A stretch of DNA of 64,000 nucleotides, from NCBI GenBank assembly GCA_037389465.1, contig JAZARR010000213.1:5686501-5750500 (forward strand), given 5' to 3'. Source of the stretch: Baylisascaris procyonis. Lineage: Eukaryota > Nematoda > Chromadorea > Rhabditida > Ascarididae. Position 1 is the stretch's first letter; every line of letters starts with the position of its first letter. The position numbers were made by a program, and so were the translations under genes. Of this stretch, positions 1-14,379 are shown piece after piece. A model generated the notes under the pieces. That model was given only the letters and a program-made list of their open reading frames with translations. It made no database searches and had not been told where the DNA came from.

Positions 1-1837
1 GCTTACCACAAACTGCTTATTATCGATACGCTCTCCCTTTGTAATAACAGCTTCGCGCTATCGTCGTGTCCCTTCCAACCAAGTCAACCTCTTTAATTGC
101 TTCTCCATCGATAGTGCTTCAGTACTTTCCACCTATTACTATGTGTTTTCGCACTTTTCCCACATGTGCACTTTCATCGACAGCCTATATTCTTGTTTAT
201 TTGTTTATTTATTTCTTCTTATTTGGTTGTTTGCGGCTTATAATTTAGACTTCTTTGGGCCACATAACTGATTTTTCCGCCTTTTTCTTGCAAAGCGCTC
301 GTTCGCAAATTGCTTCTACAATGAGGGCGTTGTATTCGTTTGTATAGATGATGTTTGTGGACTTGTTTGCCTATCGGTTTGTTTCAACTCAGAGCGATAG
401 AAGTCAGGTTTACAAAATTTTATGTTGTAAGTTGTATCCTAGGCTGCCCACTCATTCCATTTTTTGCACTGATTCCCTCGCTTTGAAAGGAGTGACAAAC
501 GTTTGAATGTGTTGAAAAGTCTGCACGCATTTTTCTTTGGTCAAGTCACAAAATTTTTTTTCATTTGAGCATTTGTGCGATCAATCGGATCAATAAATTT
601 GCATGTTTATCGTTTATTGGAAGATTATGAAACCGGTTACTTAGACAAGAGGAATGCGACAGCGCATATCGTGCCAGCTGATTGATTGCTTTACGTCTGT
701 TGATATTGTTTTAATTATATTATTGATCTTTCACTGAGCATTATCCTTCGAATTTCGGGTATAACTTTAACACTTATGTGGAGTGATTCCGTAAAATTAT
801 TTGAATAAAGAATTTGAGGTGAATATCACGAGCCGATAAAAAGATGAATATATAATGCGAACTTTGCGTAGCATTTGATCAACACAGACTTTTCCATAAC
901 CTCGCAGTTTATTCGCAGTTGATCATAGTGACGTCATGCAATGGCGTAGTACCCGTGCTTATTTGTTTTTACATAGCCGTCATTCAGCTCCAAACCCCTC
1001 CTCCATCATTGCTTGTTAGCTGGCATGCCGCCAAGGATAGTTTTTCCTCGCAGCGAAGTCGTAATTTGAGCGAGTAAATTGCTTGAGATGCTTCTGTTTA
1101 TTGAAAACTGCGCAGAAGGGGGCGACATTTTCATGTTTTCAGATGGCTTCTGAAGTTTGCATGGCTTAAGCAACTGAAATTAGCATTTTTCTCAAACATC
1201 TGCTTAACATCCGATTCCAAAAAATCACAAAATTTGAAGCCTACTTCTCTAATAACGCAAATTGAAGGTTTCATATGTCATGTATTCATTTATACTGAGT
1301 TTCAGCATAAGAGCCATAAAAGCTACGACGAAGGAATTCGACAAGCACAACTTGCATAATGAAACAATTTGTCTTTTCCAGTTCTGTTAGGATTTGTCGT
1401 TTATCAGTTAAAAGTTTCAAAAATCGCAGAAGTTGAAGAGAAAAATTTTTTGCGAAATCTAACACATTTGAGTCTGTAAGGCAAGTTATCGCCAAATGAT
1501 TCCTGTGCGCATGAATATATGTATCCGTCTCTCTTTGGACCTGTCTTGGTGACATCAGAGGCTAGGGATACGGAATTTGATGGGTACTATCCACGCCTCA
1601 AGGACTTATCTCAATTATTAGGCTGATCCATCGACTTTGGAAGAAACGATGAGCACTTCCAGGGCTTGAAAACTTTTGTCGAAAAGAAAACCTGTCGGGT
1701 CAAGAAGGACGGATTTTTTTCTAAAAGTTCGATCCGATTATTATAAAATATGTATTGATCATTAAGTTTATTATTTGCTAGTCATTTGTGTGAATCCTGT
1801 TAGCTGTACTTTTTATCGAGTTGTGCGTTCGATATAG

Positions 1838-1985
1838 TTCACATCCGTGTGAATTATGTTGGGGCCTCGGATCTATACTGGCTTCTGAGCGTCAATAGAT
1901 GTTTTTCAGGAAGATTGTCGCGGCATTCGTGTACATATCACAATAACTTCCATATCCATATTAAAGTGGTTCACATCTGTGTGAA
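1838..1985. repeat. Pair of near-identical 16-bp palindromes
   Basis: TTCACATCCGTGTGAA at 1838-1853 and TTCACATCTGTGTGAA at 1970-1985 differ by one base. Each has perfect 6-bp arms (TTCACA/TGTGAA). They are 132 bp apart start to start. They could be the ends of a small element or paired binding sites for a dimeric factor. The sequence does not decide which. Confidence 0.6.
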
Positions 1986-3782
1986 TACAAGTATATCTCT
2001 CCGTATGTGTTCTGCTGTTTTGAATATTTTACCATAGAGGTACTATGGCGAAATCTGGTAAGCCTAATCTGTACCGCAAGTGCTCTATTGAATTCAATTT
2101 CTTTTTTTTTTTTGCTTCCCTAGGAAGTTTTAGGGCTTGTTTTTTTGTTTTTATGAGAACTATTAATGGTAATTAAATGGTTATTGAATAATTGATTTTT
2201 GAATGGTTAATTGAATATCGAGAAATAATTGAATGATTATTTGATTGAATTTTCATCGTTAGACGGTATATGATGAGTGATCATGTTTCCCGTGGGAGTG
2301 ACCACCGAAACGCCGTAAAAATTTTTGAGACGCACATCTGCAGTCGCCACTCCAAGCGGCATTTCTCGCTCATTATACGTTACGAATTCATCACTACAAC
2401 ACTTGACCCAATTTTCTTCCTTTTCACTGCTAATAATGAATCATCGCCCTTTTTTTGCCAGTTCTTTGCCGTTCCTCATCTCTATGCCACTAATCTAACG
2501 TGCAAAGAAATTGCAACTCATCGGTCATTTTTTTTATTTTTGTAATTAATTCTTATATTGTTATTATTGTTGTGCATATGTGTATTTTTTTGTGTTCACT
2601 TCTATAATCAGCCTATGATTATGGCCGAAGTGAGTAAATATTTCTTCATAATGATATTCCCTATAAATAGAATTTGAATTCTTCCTTCATTTTGGTGTTG
2701 TATATTCAGATGAATTCATAAATGTTTCATCATGCAAATAGTATGCCTAACGTTAGAATAGAGAATGAATGTAACCACATACCTGTGAGAAATGTGCCAA
2801 ATTTACTATGTGGTAATTAGTTTGTGTCAACCTATCTCTGTGTGACCATTGGTCAGTTAATTGCGCACTGAATTATCATTTAACGGGTCGAAGCATTCGC
2901 TTCATCGTTAATCATGCTAAGTGAATCTGTACTGACCACGAATTTCTACAAAAATCATCAATTATCAGTGCATATAGCTGACTTTTATATCCATTTAGAC
3001 AGCTAAGCGAGAAGCCTTAAAATTTTATGAACATTCGTCTTAAACTGTCATAACTCGGTCATATTGATGTAGCCTTATCGGTATGGTAATATGCCGCCTA
3101 TGAATCGAAATATTTATTGTGCGTTTTAAAATGGTATAGTTACAACGCTATAAGCTCAAAGTTTTTGTCTGCGAATTAAAGACCGAAGGATGGAAATAAG
3201 TAAACGGATCTCCTATAAATTTATTTCTGTTGCTTTAATAAAATTGCTCAATCACAATATTTTTGTTCTCCCGATTCTTATTGCATCCTTTTCATTTTGT
3301 TTGCTTATGCGAATATTGTCGCTGAGTAACGAATTCGATGTTCTTACATTTAAACGATGGCTGTGCTATTAGAAACAGGGAATCTTTTTGAGCGAAAAAT
3401 TAATGACTGGAAATGGAAAAGAGATCCTTGGAATTTTCTGGTCGAACCTTCCATCTTAGATGGCCTTTGAACTTGTTCACACATTGCTTTAATTGTCATT
3501 TTCTACTGTTCAGTAAGTTTGGCTGCTCTTTTGCAAATAACGGTATGCAAGTCGCTGGCTAATTAATTTAGCTGTTGCGCAAGCGATAAGCAAAATGTTA
3601 ATATATGGATTAGATATTGATTTGAACGAATTCATAGCAGTAGGATAAGAGCTGTGAGGTATGATGGGGACGTTAGTATGTGAAATATTGCATAAAAATA
3701 TTGTGATTGTGATTGGTGAACTGTAACCTAAAACAGGCGGAAGACCATACTTCCTCAGCAGGAGATCAAAGGCCCAATGCCG

Positions 3783-3790
3783 TTTATTGG

Positions 3791-3840
<50 letters not shown>

Positions 3841-3854
3841 TATATACCAATAAA
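3783..3854. repeat. Hairpin with (TA)n core
   Basis: An 11-bp perfect inverted repeat (TTTATTGGTAT at 3783-3793, ATACCAATAAA at 3844-3854) flanks about 40 bp of alternating TA. The whole unit can fold into one long stem. It is either a microsatellite grown inside a palindrome or the remnant of a small foldback element. Confidence 0.7.
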
Positions 3855-6582
3855 TGTAAGTAGAATGAGGCTCAGAAAGTATATGAGGCATTCATAACAC
3901 GTAGCATTTATTTGTGTTCATTTGAATATTTCTTTGCACTATAAATATTGCTCTGAATCATTGAACGATAGTATGAATTGGTTCGTAGAAGCTATTGCGT
4001 TCTAACTGGCAACTTCTAGTCACCAAAAACCACCAGACGGCTGTCAGGAATTTTGCTGTTGTGTTGCTGATCTGCCCATGTGATCACTGCATTAAATTTT
4101 CTCATAAATCATCAGTTCGCATTTCAAAGGGGAATTGTTTCTGTTTATTTCACAAGTAAACGTCTTCAATTCAACTGTTTATTTAAGTTTTTAAATGCGA
4201 AAGAATATTTCCTGACAGCATGTTTGTCGGAAATATTCTTCATGTGGAACTCTGCTTAAACTTTTTTATGCGCTTTTAGAAATTTGCATAGCAAGGCGCA
4301 ATATGGTCAAGTTTTGTCCATGCACTTTCGTGTGTGCATGTGAGTATGTATGTGCGCATGTATTAGCGCGCATTTTTACGATGTCTGAGTTTTTCTGCTA
4401 GTTTCAATCCAACACACATATGTTACGCACAGGTAGCAACATTGTTGCATTTTTTTAAATTTACTTATGTCTATAATTTGTTATAATCCATATTTCTCCT
4501 AGAGAACTTTCAGAGTCGTTGCTATTTATTGCACATTGTTCGGGTGACAAATTCGCATTTGGAAATTTTGCTTTAGTTTTGACTGGAAGCTTAATTATTG
4601 AATTTATTTCACTAGAGACCGATAATTTTATGCGTCCCAGTTTTTGTAGTTACGGAGTGTGTTCACCGTATTGACGAAATGTGCTGTATTCAAATGGAGA
4701 TTATTTCTGATATGAAGATTGATTGAAAAATTGGTGAAAAAATCATTCGGCAGGTTACTTCATGGGCTTACTCATAGGACATAGGACAGGATCCGATTGT
4801 GAACAACTTTCATTCACTGTGGCACATAATCTAAATTTTAAACTAACAAATAACTTAGAAAAAGAGTTTGGTCACCACATATAAATGATGTGGTTGGTTC
4901 GCCCATAAATATTCGCCTGAAGCTTCTTTTGCTGTTTTTGTATGACTGATGCAAACCGAACAGCCTGCAATGGCGCCATGAGAGCGCACTTGACTGCTAA
5001 AGATGAGCATTTAGTAAATTTGGATGAAATGGTATTTTGTAGTCGCAATTTAAGTTTGCGAAATATGGAGAAGTGAAGGGATTGATGAGAAAATTGCTTT
5101 GAAGTAGGAAGCTGCATTCAAGATGACCTTCATCTACGTTGGGCATGAGTTTTCACTTTTCTTTTTTCGTCATTTTTTTGTGAAGCGGGTCGCTGCAGTC
5201 TGCAGTCATAATAAAAAAGTTTGATGGATATAGGCTCTGCTATAAAGAAACATCTGCATTAACTTCTAAATCGATCTATGAAATTCAACGATGTTGAAAT
5301 GCTCAAATAATGCAAAAAAAAAAAGCTTGCATGCATTCTGCAACACATCAGATCATATTCCAAGCTTGAAGAGCGATCTTGAGTCTGAAGAACGGTTCAT
5401 GGGATCAGCCGACGATATAATGTAATTAAATTATTGCGCATATTTTTTGTTACATATTCTAGCTAATCAAACAGATTAGCCTAATGACGGAGTTTGTTAA
5501 AGCTTTCCTGGGGCACGTTCCTAATTATTTTGAACTTCCTCTCTTTATATAGTTGAAAAATTGCAGACGTTTTAAAACCTCTCCATCTTGCGTATCTTCC
5601 CAATTGCAAGCTTCTTTATGTGAAAAGTTGAGGAGATAAATGATTTTAGAGAATGTCTGAGGAAATCTTTCTATACTTCTATATCTTCTACGTTTATTGA
5701 TCACTTTTTAAATCGAAAAGCGATTTCCTATATACTGCTATTTTCCTATTTCTTGAAAGATATTGCTGCATTTTATGCTTCTTTACTATTAGTTGCAAAA
5801 GGAATTTTGACAACCTCACATTTGTCTATATGTAGTTAAGTATGTGTATTCGTATGCATTTCCATTTCGCACTTTCAAAATCCAGATTTCCGATCTGCTA
5901 TCTCCAACTTCATCTGCATTCATCATTACACACATATGAATTATTTTCACTATCATAAAATTTAAAAGCAGTTTACTTTACGATCATTCGATAGGGCCCA
6001 ACTATGAATTCCTAGCTGAAAGAATAAAACAAGCGGTCATCGGCATAAGATGAAAGCACTGGGGTAATTACTGTGTTGTTTTCTTCAAAATAGGGTATCG
6101 GGCTAGTTGATAATGCTAGAAGGAATATATGATATTGGCAGCGCGTATGTTTCTGAAAATGCACAATTTACAGACTAATATTAAACTGTTATTTTATTTC
6201 TTGTCACAAGAAGGCATTCAATAACGTTTATGGCACATTATGCGAAAAATATATAAGACCATATGGTATAGAATTCTGGACACATAAAGCATAGAATTTA
6301 GAACAGCAGAGGTGTACGTGCTTAGATCTCGTAGCTTTCTTACGAATTAATATCAGGTGCAGTCACAAAGTCATTCAGTTCTTTTGCGTATTTGCCAAAC
6401 TTATTTGAAGTTTTTTTCGATGCTTTTCTCGCCAGAAATCGATAGTTGCGTGACTCTTCATTTCACTTGTTTATGATCAATGAAGTAGAAGTTTCAGAAG
6501 ACGAGTATAAGGTGCGACTTTATAACGACCAGATAAGCTGGACACAGCACCAAAACGATTTCACAAAGAGGCACCTTACGCA

Positions 6583-9500
6583 ATGTCTGATGAGGGCGCA
6601 ACGAGTATATTCAGATGCTTTGAGCTCGAGTTGAATGCCGGTAAGAATCCGATCTTCCATGGCGGCGAACTCATTACGGGCACGCTTAAGGTCGAACTCA
6701 AACGACCTATGACAATTGAAGTGATCAAACTACAGTTCAAAGGTCGCGCTGCGTGCACCAACAATGATTCTACAAAAGGAGCTGAAATTGAAAAGGTGCT
6801 ATATAACACTCGTAAAATTCGCCAATATGATTGCTTATCATTCATTTCATTTAATTTCATCGTTGTTAGGTTCGGCCAATGGTTCGTCAAAGTGAATTGA
6901 TTTAGAGGTAAACTACCAAATTAAGGATATAATCTAAATAAGTAGAACCCTAAGTAGAATAAAGAAATTCTTTCCGATTTTTTAGAATCCAATGAATACG
7001 GAAATCTGATAACCTTTTAAAGATGATGGAGAGTGGCGGAAATATTCTGATACTAAAGTTAGTGGTGATTCTTAAGGTAGAAGGAAAGGTGACAATGCAT
7101 CAAGAAAATATTTCATCTATTAATGACTGACTTGGAATCATCTCTCAGTGTTTGCGGGAAAGCTTTTTCCTCCAATCTAGACTCAAATCCTTAGCAGCAA
7201 TCACTATATTGCAGCCTCCCCATCCATCAGCAGTGGGTTGAAATCAAAGGGCATACTGTTTTTAGCATTTGTTTAAATTCATCGTGCAGATCCGCAAAAC
7301 AGTTGTCATTGCAGGTGTATTTTGACAGAGATTTCACACTGCTGGAGAGACCTCCAGGTCGACCTGAACCCGGTCATTTCCCGTGGATCGCCAATTTTGC
7401 GTACAGTTTGCCATTTGAATGCCCTTTACCATTGGGATGTCCAACATCCTATGAAGGATTGCATGCCTTCATCCGCTATCACGTACGCGCAACCATCGTG
7501 GAGGACAATGGTACCGGAACGGTCAGTACTTACTTATTAAATATAATATTGAAATTTTAGCACGACTAACCAAAATTCTAATGAATGATATCATACGCGA
7601 TTTATGGAACAGTGCCATATAAGTGGAGAAAAAAAGCGCAAATTGTATCGCGCATATATTAAGCGTGAGTTTGCTAATTGTGCGATAAGTAGCTTTAAGC
7701 ATGATGAACTGATACAAATACAAGGCTACGTCTTGGCTATAAGTTTGTGTGGTTCGTTGCGTTTTGCATTGGAAACATATGGGAGGCGACATCACATAGA
7801 AGTGAATTAAAGCTGTTGAATTTGCATACTTTATTCCCGCCCTGATATAATAAATGTAACAACGAAGAAACTTTTATCTTTGGCACCATTAGACAGATGT
7901 CATGCATCTCTTTAAGGCACGGCAAATAAATAATTCAAGTCACACACGTACGACGTCCCACCTTATACGTTTATTTTGCCGCCTTCAATTGCCTATCAGC
8001 GCAGTCGACACCTTAGCTAAATTCTATTGATAATGACAACCAACAACAATAACAACAAATATCTTTATCTGAACATAGACGTTCACTCAATATGTTCATG
8101 CAACTCCATAAGTTTCGATGTGAAGAATCACCCTTAAAAACACATTGAAGTCATGTAATATGTTTCAAATGAAATAATTCAATTCCTTGACGTATTACTC
8201 AATTAGTTCAGTTCACAATAGAGCGCAATCGGAATTATTTATGGGGCTAATAAATTTGTCACGATTTTCATGTGGAATAAACTGAAACGAAATCAACATT
8301 TCATGCAAAAATTTTAAAAAATCCGATCTTTAAATTGCCGATTTCTCAAGAGTGACATGTCTGAATGTGTAGTTTAGGGTCATAATATCGATCAGCAAAG
8401 ATCCGACGCGAATGGCGTTCGCGTATTTTTATGTTTATGGGCAATATATTGTAAGAAAGGTGTTCCATCAGCACAGATTGCCTAGTTCAACGTTGATGTT
8501 TGACTTCGACGCATTTTGGTACCACATTTGGCAACGATTATTATAGATCCCCGAAATATTTTTCGAGAGCACTTTAAACTGCCGATATGGAATACAGTTT
8601 GTTAATGCGCATTGAAAGGAAACGTTTGGAAGTTTCCATTATGAGTGTTTTTGATTCTCCCCTAAATATTTAATGACTCTGTAAATATCACCTCTTGTTT
8701 CCGCAATTTTAAGGGTGATATTATTAGTAATGTAATGATGAAATTATGGATACTGTTACTGTATTCATAACTAAGACAGCAGATTATTACTTTCATACGA
8801 CAATTGCACTGGTAATCAAAACAAAATTTTGCTGTCTTAAATTTGTTGTACTTTAAAAAAAATGAAGTGAAAATAAACTCACCTCTTTCCTTTTTTCTTG
8901 TGGGGCGATTATTCCTGTCCATCTTCCAGGTGGAATATCCTCAACAACGATGGTTACAATAAATAACAATTTTAGGTAGATTGTGTAAATTTTCGCGTTT
9001 ATTTATTGTATAATAAATTGACGAGTATTTTTAATTTGTCGATATTTAAAAACTCAAGATTTATGACTTTGAGCAGTTTTTGCACTATAGCGCATTCACT
9101 CACATAGCGGATATTTTTAGCAGTAGATAAAATGTTAACCTATGGTCAATTATTTCATCGTTTCATTCAACAGCATCTTTGAGTTACACAACTTTCGCAC
9201 TTCAATTCCTCAAACTTTTGAAAGTCCATAAATATCCCAGTTTACGAAAACAGTTTATTGCTATTTGCCAAACTATTAATGCGCCAGTTATTTTTATCAA
9301 CAGCCATTGTCCACTACCAAATTATTTTAATCTGAAAATCGCTCCGATCTCTTATAATCGAAGCATACGAGTGTGTCGAATCAATGTTTAGCAAATTGCT
9401 AAAGTCGGCACAGCTGTGCAAACGTTCAACGAATCACATATTACGCAAACAAAACGCAGCAGGTGTACGTTGTTATAAAGGTAAGCTAAGCGACGCATCC

Positions 9501-12500
9501 AATAATAGCGTTTTCAAAAAGGATTTGCCGATACCTTATCAAGGTGATTATTGTGCCATTGTTTACGTACAAAGTTGAGCATTTGCAATAGCTGTTTTCA
9601 TGGAATCATAACGGTGCTTCAAAACTTTTGAATGAACACTCTCATTTGGCAAGTGAATCTCGCAAAGGTTATAGAAATGAAACAGTACTTTTCATATGAA
9701 CGATATTATACAATAAAATTTTCTATGAAAATCCGAAAAACAAACATCAAAGATGTTTTCGTTTACTTCCTTGCTTGAAATAATCTACTATTTCCTCTTT
9801 TTTGCTAATAACCGTTCACCTTATCTCTCATAAACTGCTGTAATAAGTTTGTCATATGATTCCCGTAAAATTTGGAATAACAATTCAATTCTAGTGTTCT
9901 TGAACAGCAGAGCACATGGCGACTCTGTACGTTTTGTGTTCAAAAATAGCACTTCAAGGGGTCGTTTACAGGATGGTGCACGAATTATTGTTTCAGCATG
10001 AATACACAATAAAAAAGCCGTTAATGGTGGTGGCGCCGGTGGAAGCGATACCGGAAATGGTCTCACATCCGGTCGGTGCCTCAGAGAGTGTCTCGTTCGG
10101 CGGATGTTGTTGCCGAGGCAAACTTGCGGCGGAAGCACAGCTGCCCAAGTCGACTTATTTTCCTGGGGAATTTGTCATTGGCACTCTAAAAATTGACAAT
10201 CGACATCCACGACACATCGTTGATCAGGTCCGTCTACACTTTATACTCCATTACTCCAACTGTATTAGCAAAGAATTATATTGCAAATATTAAAATGCAA
10301 TCGCAATCGTATAGAATAACTATTGTTCTTCACTAGGTATGATACATTAAAGTATGCTAAACAGCGTGTGTAATTAATATGGAGTAGTAAGCGAGTTAAC
10401 TTTACCTATGAAGAAAACATTAAAATAGTAAGTGTGGAAAAGCTTTAGTTCACATTTGGCACTGCTTCAGTGATCATATTGCTTTAATTCGTCCTTATTG
10501 ACATCAGATAATTTTCTTGGATGATAATACTTCCAATGGCAATTGTATTACATCTATGCAACAAATCGTAAGCAATCTTTATTGGGGAATAACGATGATT
10601 ACCCATGAGGATACAAAGTTTTGCAGTTTTGAGGGATATATTTCTATCAAAGAAGAAGTGATTACTGATGTGTGAAAAGTAAGATGCGAATGAAAGCAAC
10701 TGCTGAATTGGATTGTGCAAGAAAGCAATTTTTGAAATTTAACAGAGGATTACAAAAGTAAATCTAATTGTTATGTGATTATAGTTCAATGACATTAAGA
10801 TCGTAATTAACGGAAAGAAAATATGGCATCCTCCACCTTTTTGCCTTTTCCTCTCTCTTTAAAGGTACAAGATAACTATACGACTTCGTTTGGCTTCCAT
10901 ACATGTAAGAGAAGTTTCTCTTAAAACTTTCCACCCATCGATGATTCATTATTCAAGCGTGCGTGGAGCAATTAAAAATGCCATTTTCCCCCAATGGGTA
11001 TTGTGCATATTCTTCAAGTTTCTCTAACCCGGACATAAATCCCTCCGGCATTAAATATCAGCGGGAGCAGTTAATTTGTCGACTATTGTGGAAAATAAGA
11101 CATAAGAAGAAAAATTGCAAAATTTTACCGGTATTAATTGGGATAGTGATTCTGATGGAATAAAGAGTTTCATATCGGTTATGCATAGATCACGATGTTC
11201 ACATACCGTCCTTAGAGATGATTTTATGCAAAATATAATTTTCGTTTTTAAGATGACGCTTCAAACGAAGTCTGCGAAAGAGAAATTGAGGATGAAAGAG
11301 AACTCTTCTCTTAAAGAATTGCTAAACAATGTCTCATATAAAAACGTGTGTTGAAGGTGGAAGTGAGGTTGGTGGATCGCGCAACGAGAGTAAATGCTTC
11401 GGCTGGTGCAACATCTACTTGTCGTACATTATTGCATCATAAGCTTGATAAAAGCAGCGTCGTGAAATCGAAATCTTCGATGCATAAGGATGACGTCATT
11501 TTCCTGCAAGTTCCTCCTGTTGTGCCATCCACTCCAGGTACAAGTTTTATTTCACTACTACAATTAGAGCGGCAAATTTATATCTCAATTTAAATCTTAA
11601 AATAAAATATTTTCTTCATTTGGAATCGAACTCAATTGTTTAAAAAAAAAATGGAGGACACATCAGCAATGAGCGTATTACAAATTCGCATACTGATAGA
11701 GGCCTTATGGCATGGTATTGCGCATATCATGTTTATAGTACTTGAATAACTGCGCCATTTCGGATCGTACATCTTTATCTAGCATTGAAAAGACTATATA
11801 GCCGATCATCGCCTCAAAAGTTTATCGCTATTGTAGTTAATTGACGGTCGATCTGCTTTGCATTTATAATGACATAGGCACTTCCACAAGCTGAATCAAG
11901 GAGCGAGGATGAGGAGAGGGATCAATGCAAAAAATGTTGACAATTTCCATGTTTCGTAGCCGCGTTTGTCAAAATCGCCTTAAATAATCTCCTAATCTCA
12001 CTCATCCTTATCATCTATATTAGCGGCAATGAGAATCAGTTATAGATTTGGTTTAATAACGACTTATGATCAGAACATAATAAGGAGCAGAGCTCAATTT
12101 TAATTTCCTCAATTATACTTTTTTGTGCTGTTCACAACTAATGCCGTTGAAACAATGGAGAGAAATGTTTAAAAAAAATTTTTTTTCAAGGCGCTGCTGC
12201 GGTCGCATTCGGGTCGGATGTATATAGTATGTCGCCAGATGAGAAGGCGCCAACTCTTGCATCGAAGTTGATGGAATCACCAGGCTCAGCAACGCTCCGA
12301 TTCAGAAAACAGCCTTTCATACGAATAGATTATGCTATTCAGGTTCGCTTTTGAATTTCATCGCGAATCATTCCAATCAGCGATATTTCTTTTGGCTTTC
12401 ATTATGCTTCCGCTCACAAAAACAACAGGTTTAAATTTAAACTACGGAATCACATTTTTTCGTGAAGAAATTCATTGCTCCATCATTCGATAGAATAATA

Positions 12501-14135
12501 AAAATATTTTTTTGCAGAAAATAATTTTTTTTCCCCATCAAAATTTGCTCATCTCACCAAAAACTACTTCTACATAAGAATTCTTATTTCAAAAGTGGTA
12601 CTTCCGTAGTGTTTTTATGGAATTTTCTATTATTCAATTAATGAGAGCATTAAGAGATAAAGATAAACTAGCGATTAATGTGTTGATGACAATATCTAAT
12701 TAATTGTCTGCAAAAACTGAAGTGAAGTTGTGTGGCCAATACTGCAGTATCACTGTTCTCTTTAAATATTCGATGAAATGAGTGCGTATCTCCAACAGAG
12801 CATTTAATTCGAAAATCAGCATTCGCACCGCCAAAACTACCACTCCATTAGCGTATGGGTCGTCGTCAACGTGAGGAATAATTTCATATGTGGGAAAAAT
12901 GCACGATTATATGAGGATTAAATCACCGCATTAATGCGACAAATATATTGCAGTAATCGTTTGTCCGTAATGTTGAAGTGTTTCAATGATGAACTAGTAT
13001 TGCTAACTTTTTATGATGCTTCAAAGAACACTTACAATTAATGGCTTTCATTCTAGGTTGGGGATACTTCAAAACTGTAAAGGAGGGAGATGAAAAAATT
13101 AATTTTTTTAGTCCGTAATCGTTTCAGATCGGAATACTTAAAGTTTGGTTATTGAAGTATGTTAGGTGTTCTTGAATCCGCTATCAAAACTTTTTGGTTG
13201 AATTCATATATTTATTGCAACGGAATTCAGAAATGAGGCTTCTATTCTTCATATGATCGGATGTTACAAAAGCGGGGCTTTCTCTTGCAAATCAACTATT
13301 TTTTGATAACTACAGATACTGTCTGCAGAAAAATGCGAAATCTTGGCTTTTCATTTATTGAACTAGCGCTGCGCCACCGAGCTTACAGGGACGCTGTCGC
13401 TGACCACCCTTACTAGATCCCACCATTTCTGGCATTAATTGTTTAGCATCTATTCATGTGCTCATCAGCTCACTGCGATATGTGAGAAATAGAGCTAATG
13501 GAACTTAGGTAAACATAATGAGCAGGGAATGCATTCGTGGCAACTCAATGATAGAGCAGTCAGACAACAACCAAAAGACAGCGGGCCGTTTGCGTGTTGT
13601 TTCCATTATTTATCAAACAGTGGTTATCATCCCAATCTGAACGATATAAAAAATAATTGACTCCAACACAAGACATTTTCCTCAGCGTTTATAGGGTCGG
13701 TTGGTTCAATAGGAAGATGTGCTATCACATCTGGTGTTATAGTTTTGTAAATAGCGGTGCACTCGATTGGTTTGGTCATGGATTTGCAAAAATCGTATAC
13801 TTCCGGTCCATCAAATCTTTATTATGTGCTGCTTCTCTCTCTATCTTTTTTCAAAGATTGTGAATGAATCAAGCCAATTTCAGGTCTCATTAGGTGCACA
13901 GCTTCTTCTGGAATTACCGATTACGATCAATGCATTGCCGATCGAGGGGGAGGGTATTGCATACGAACCGTTTGCTGGTGGTGAGCAGTCGGTTGTAGAG
14001 AGCGATGAGGCGAACATACTACGGTTGGGTGATGGTTTCGTGTTCACACCACGCTACCCCGTCCTTACGAATGCACAGGAGTTGAGTGCTAGTGCGGTCA
14101 ATGGACCTACAACAGAAAACGGCGCTCCCAGATGA
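6583..14135 (+). CDS. Arrestin domain-containing protein (alpha-arrestin, ARRDC type), six exons
   Basis: Coding exons are 6583-6795, 7315-7521, 9997-10227, 11357-11537, 12191-12342 and 13884-14135. All phases agree and give 411 aa. Residues 1-150 form an arrestin N domain: FELELNAGKNPIFHGGELITG near the start, then YFDRDFTLL and a Pro-rich turn, then TSYEGLHAFIRYHVRATI, the usual family spacing. The arrestin C domain follows: YFPGEFVIGTLKIDN, VEVRLVDRAT, IRIDYAIQ, LLLELPITI, ending with FTPRYPVL. A Cys cluster (GGCCC) lies between the domains. Alpha-arrestins are cytosolic adaptors that link membrane proteins to ubiquitin ligases and endocytosis. No PPxY motif is visible in the tail, so the usual ligase-binding site may be missing. 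A GTTTCAG acceptor at 6491-6497 would give a short leader if the mRNA is trans-spliced. The acceptor of exon 4 (TTGAAG) is weak. Confidence 0.9.
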
Positions 14136-14373
14136 ATGGGCACAACCCCGTATATCCCTCGTTTATTTCTGCCCTGAAACGGGTACTGGCATCATTTTTC
14201 ACAACAATGGTAATGTTTCACAACAATGGTAATTTTTTTTTCTTCACAAAAATGACAAAAAGTGGTCTCATCGCTTAAAAAATCGAAATTGAGGCTCATC
14301 TCCTTATCACTACAAACATATAGGCAAAAAATTAAACTGCTACGTAATTCAGGTGATCGTGTGCAAAATTAGA

Positions 14374-14379
14374 AATAAA
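14374..14379 (+). promoter_or_regulatory. Candidate polyadenylation signal of the arrestin gene
   Basis: AATAAA lies about 240 nt after the arrestin stop codon, a normal 3' UTR length. Identified by motif and position only. Confidence 0.45.

Larger units (their letters stand above)
1..6497. other. Intergenic or 5' flank, no gene recognised
   Basis: I read both strands for splice-bounded coding exons and found none I would defend. The stretch is AT-rich with many short T and A runs. The longest open frame is about 90 codons on the minus strand (1286-1555); it has no recognisable motif and no convincing splice partner. Two structured spots are listed separately: a pair of 16-bp palindromes near 1.9 kb and a TA-tract hairpin near 3.8 kb. 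The arrestin promoter presumably lies at the right end. Confidence 0.5.

Noticed and set aside
1286..1555. 89-codon minus-strand frame
   Set aside because: Protein-like in places, but no family, splice signal or neighbouring exon supports it, and its length is within chance for this AT content.
6473..6634. Upstream ORF overlapping the arrestin start
   Set aside because: Its ATG lies before the GTTTCAG acceptor at 6491-6497, so it would be removed if that acceptor is used for leader addition.
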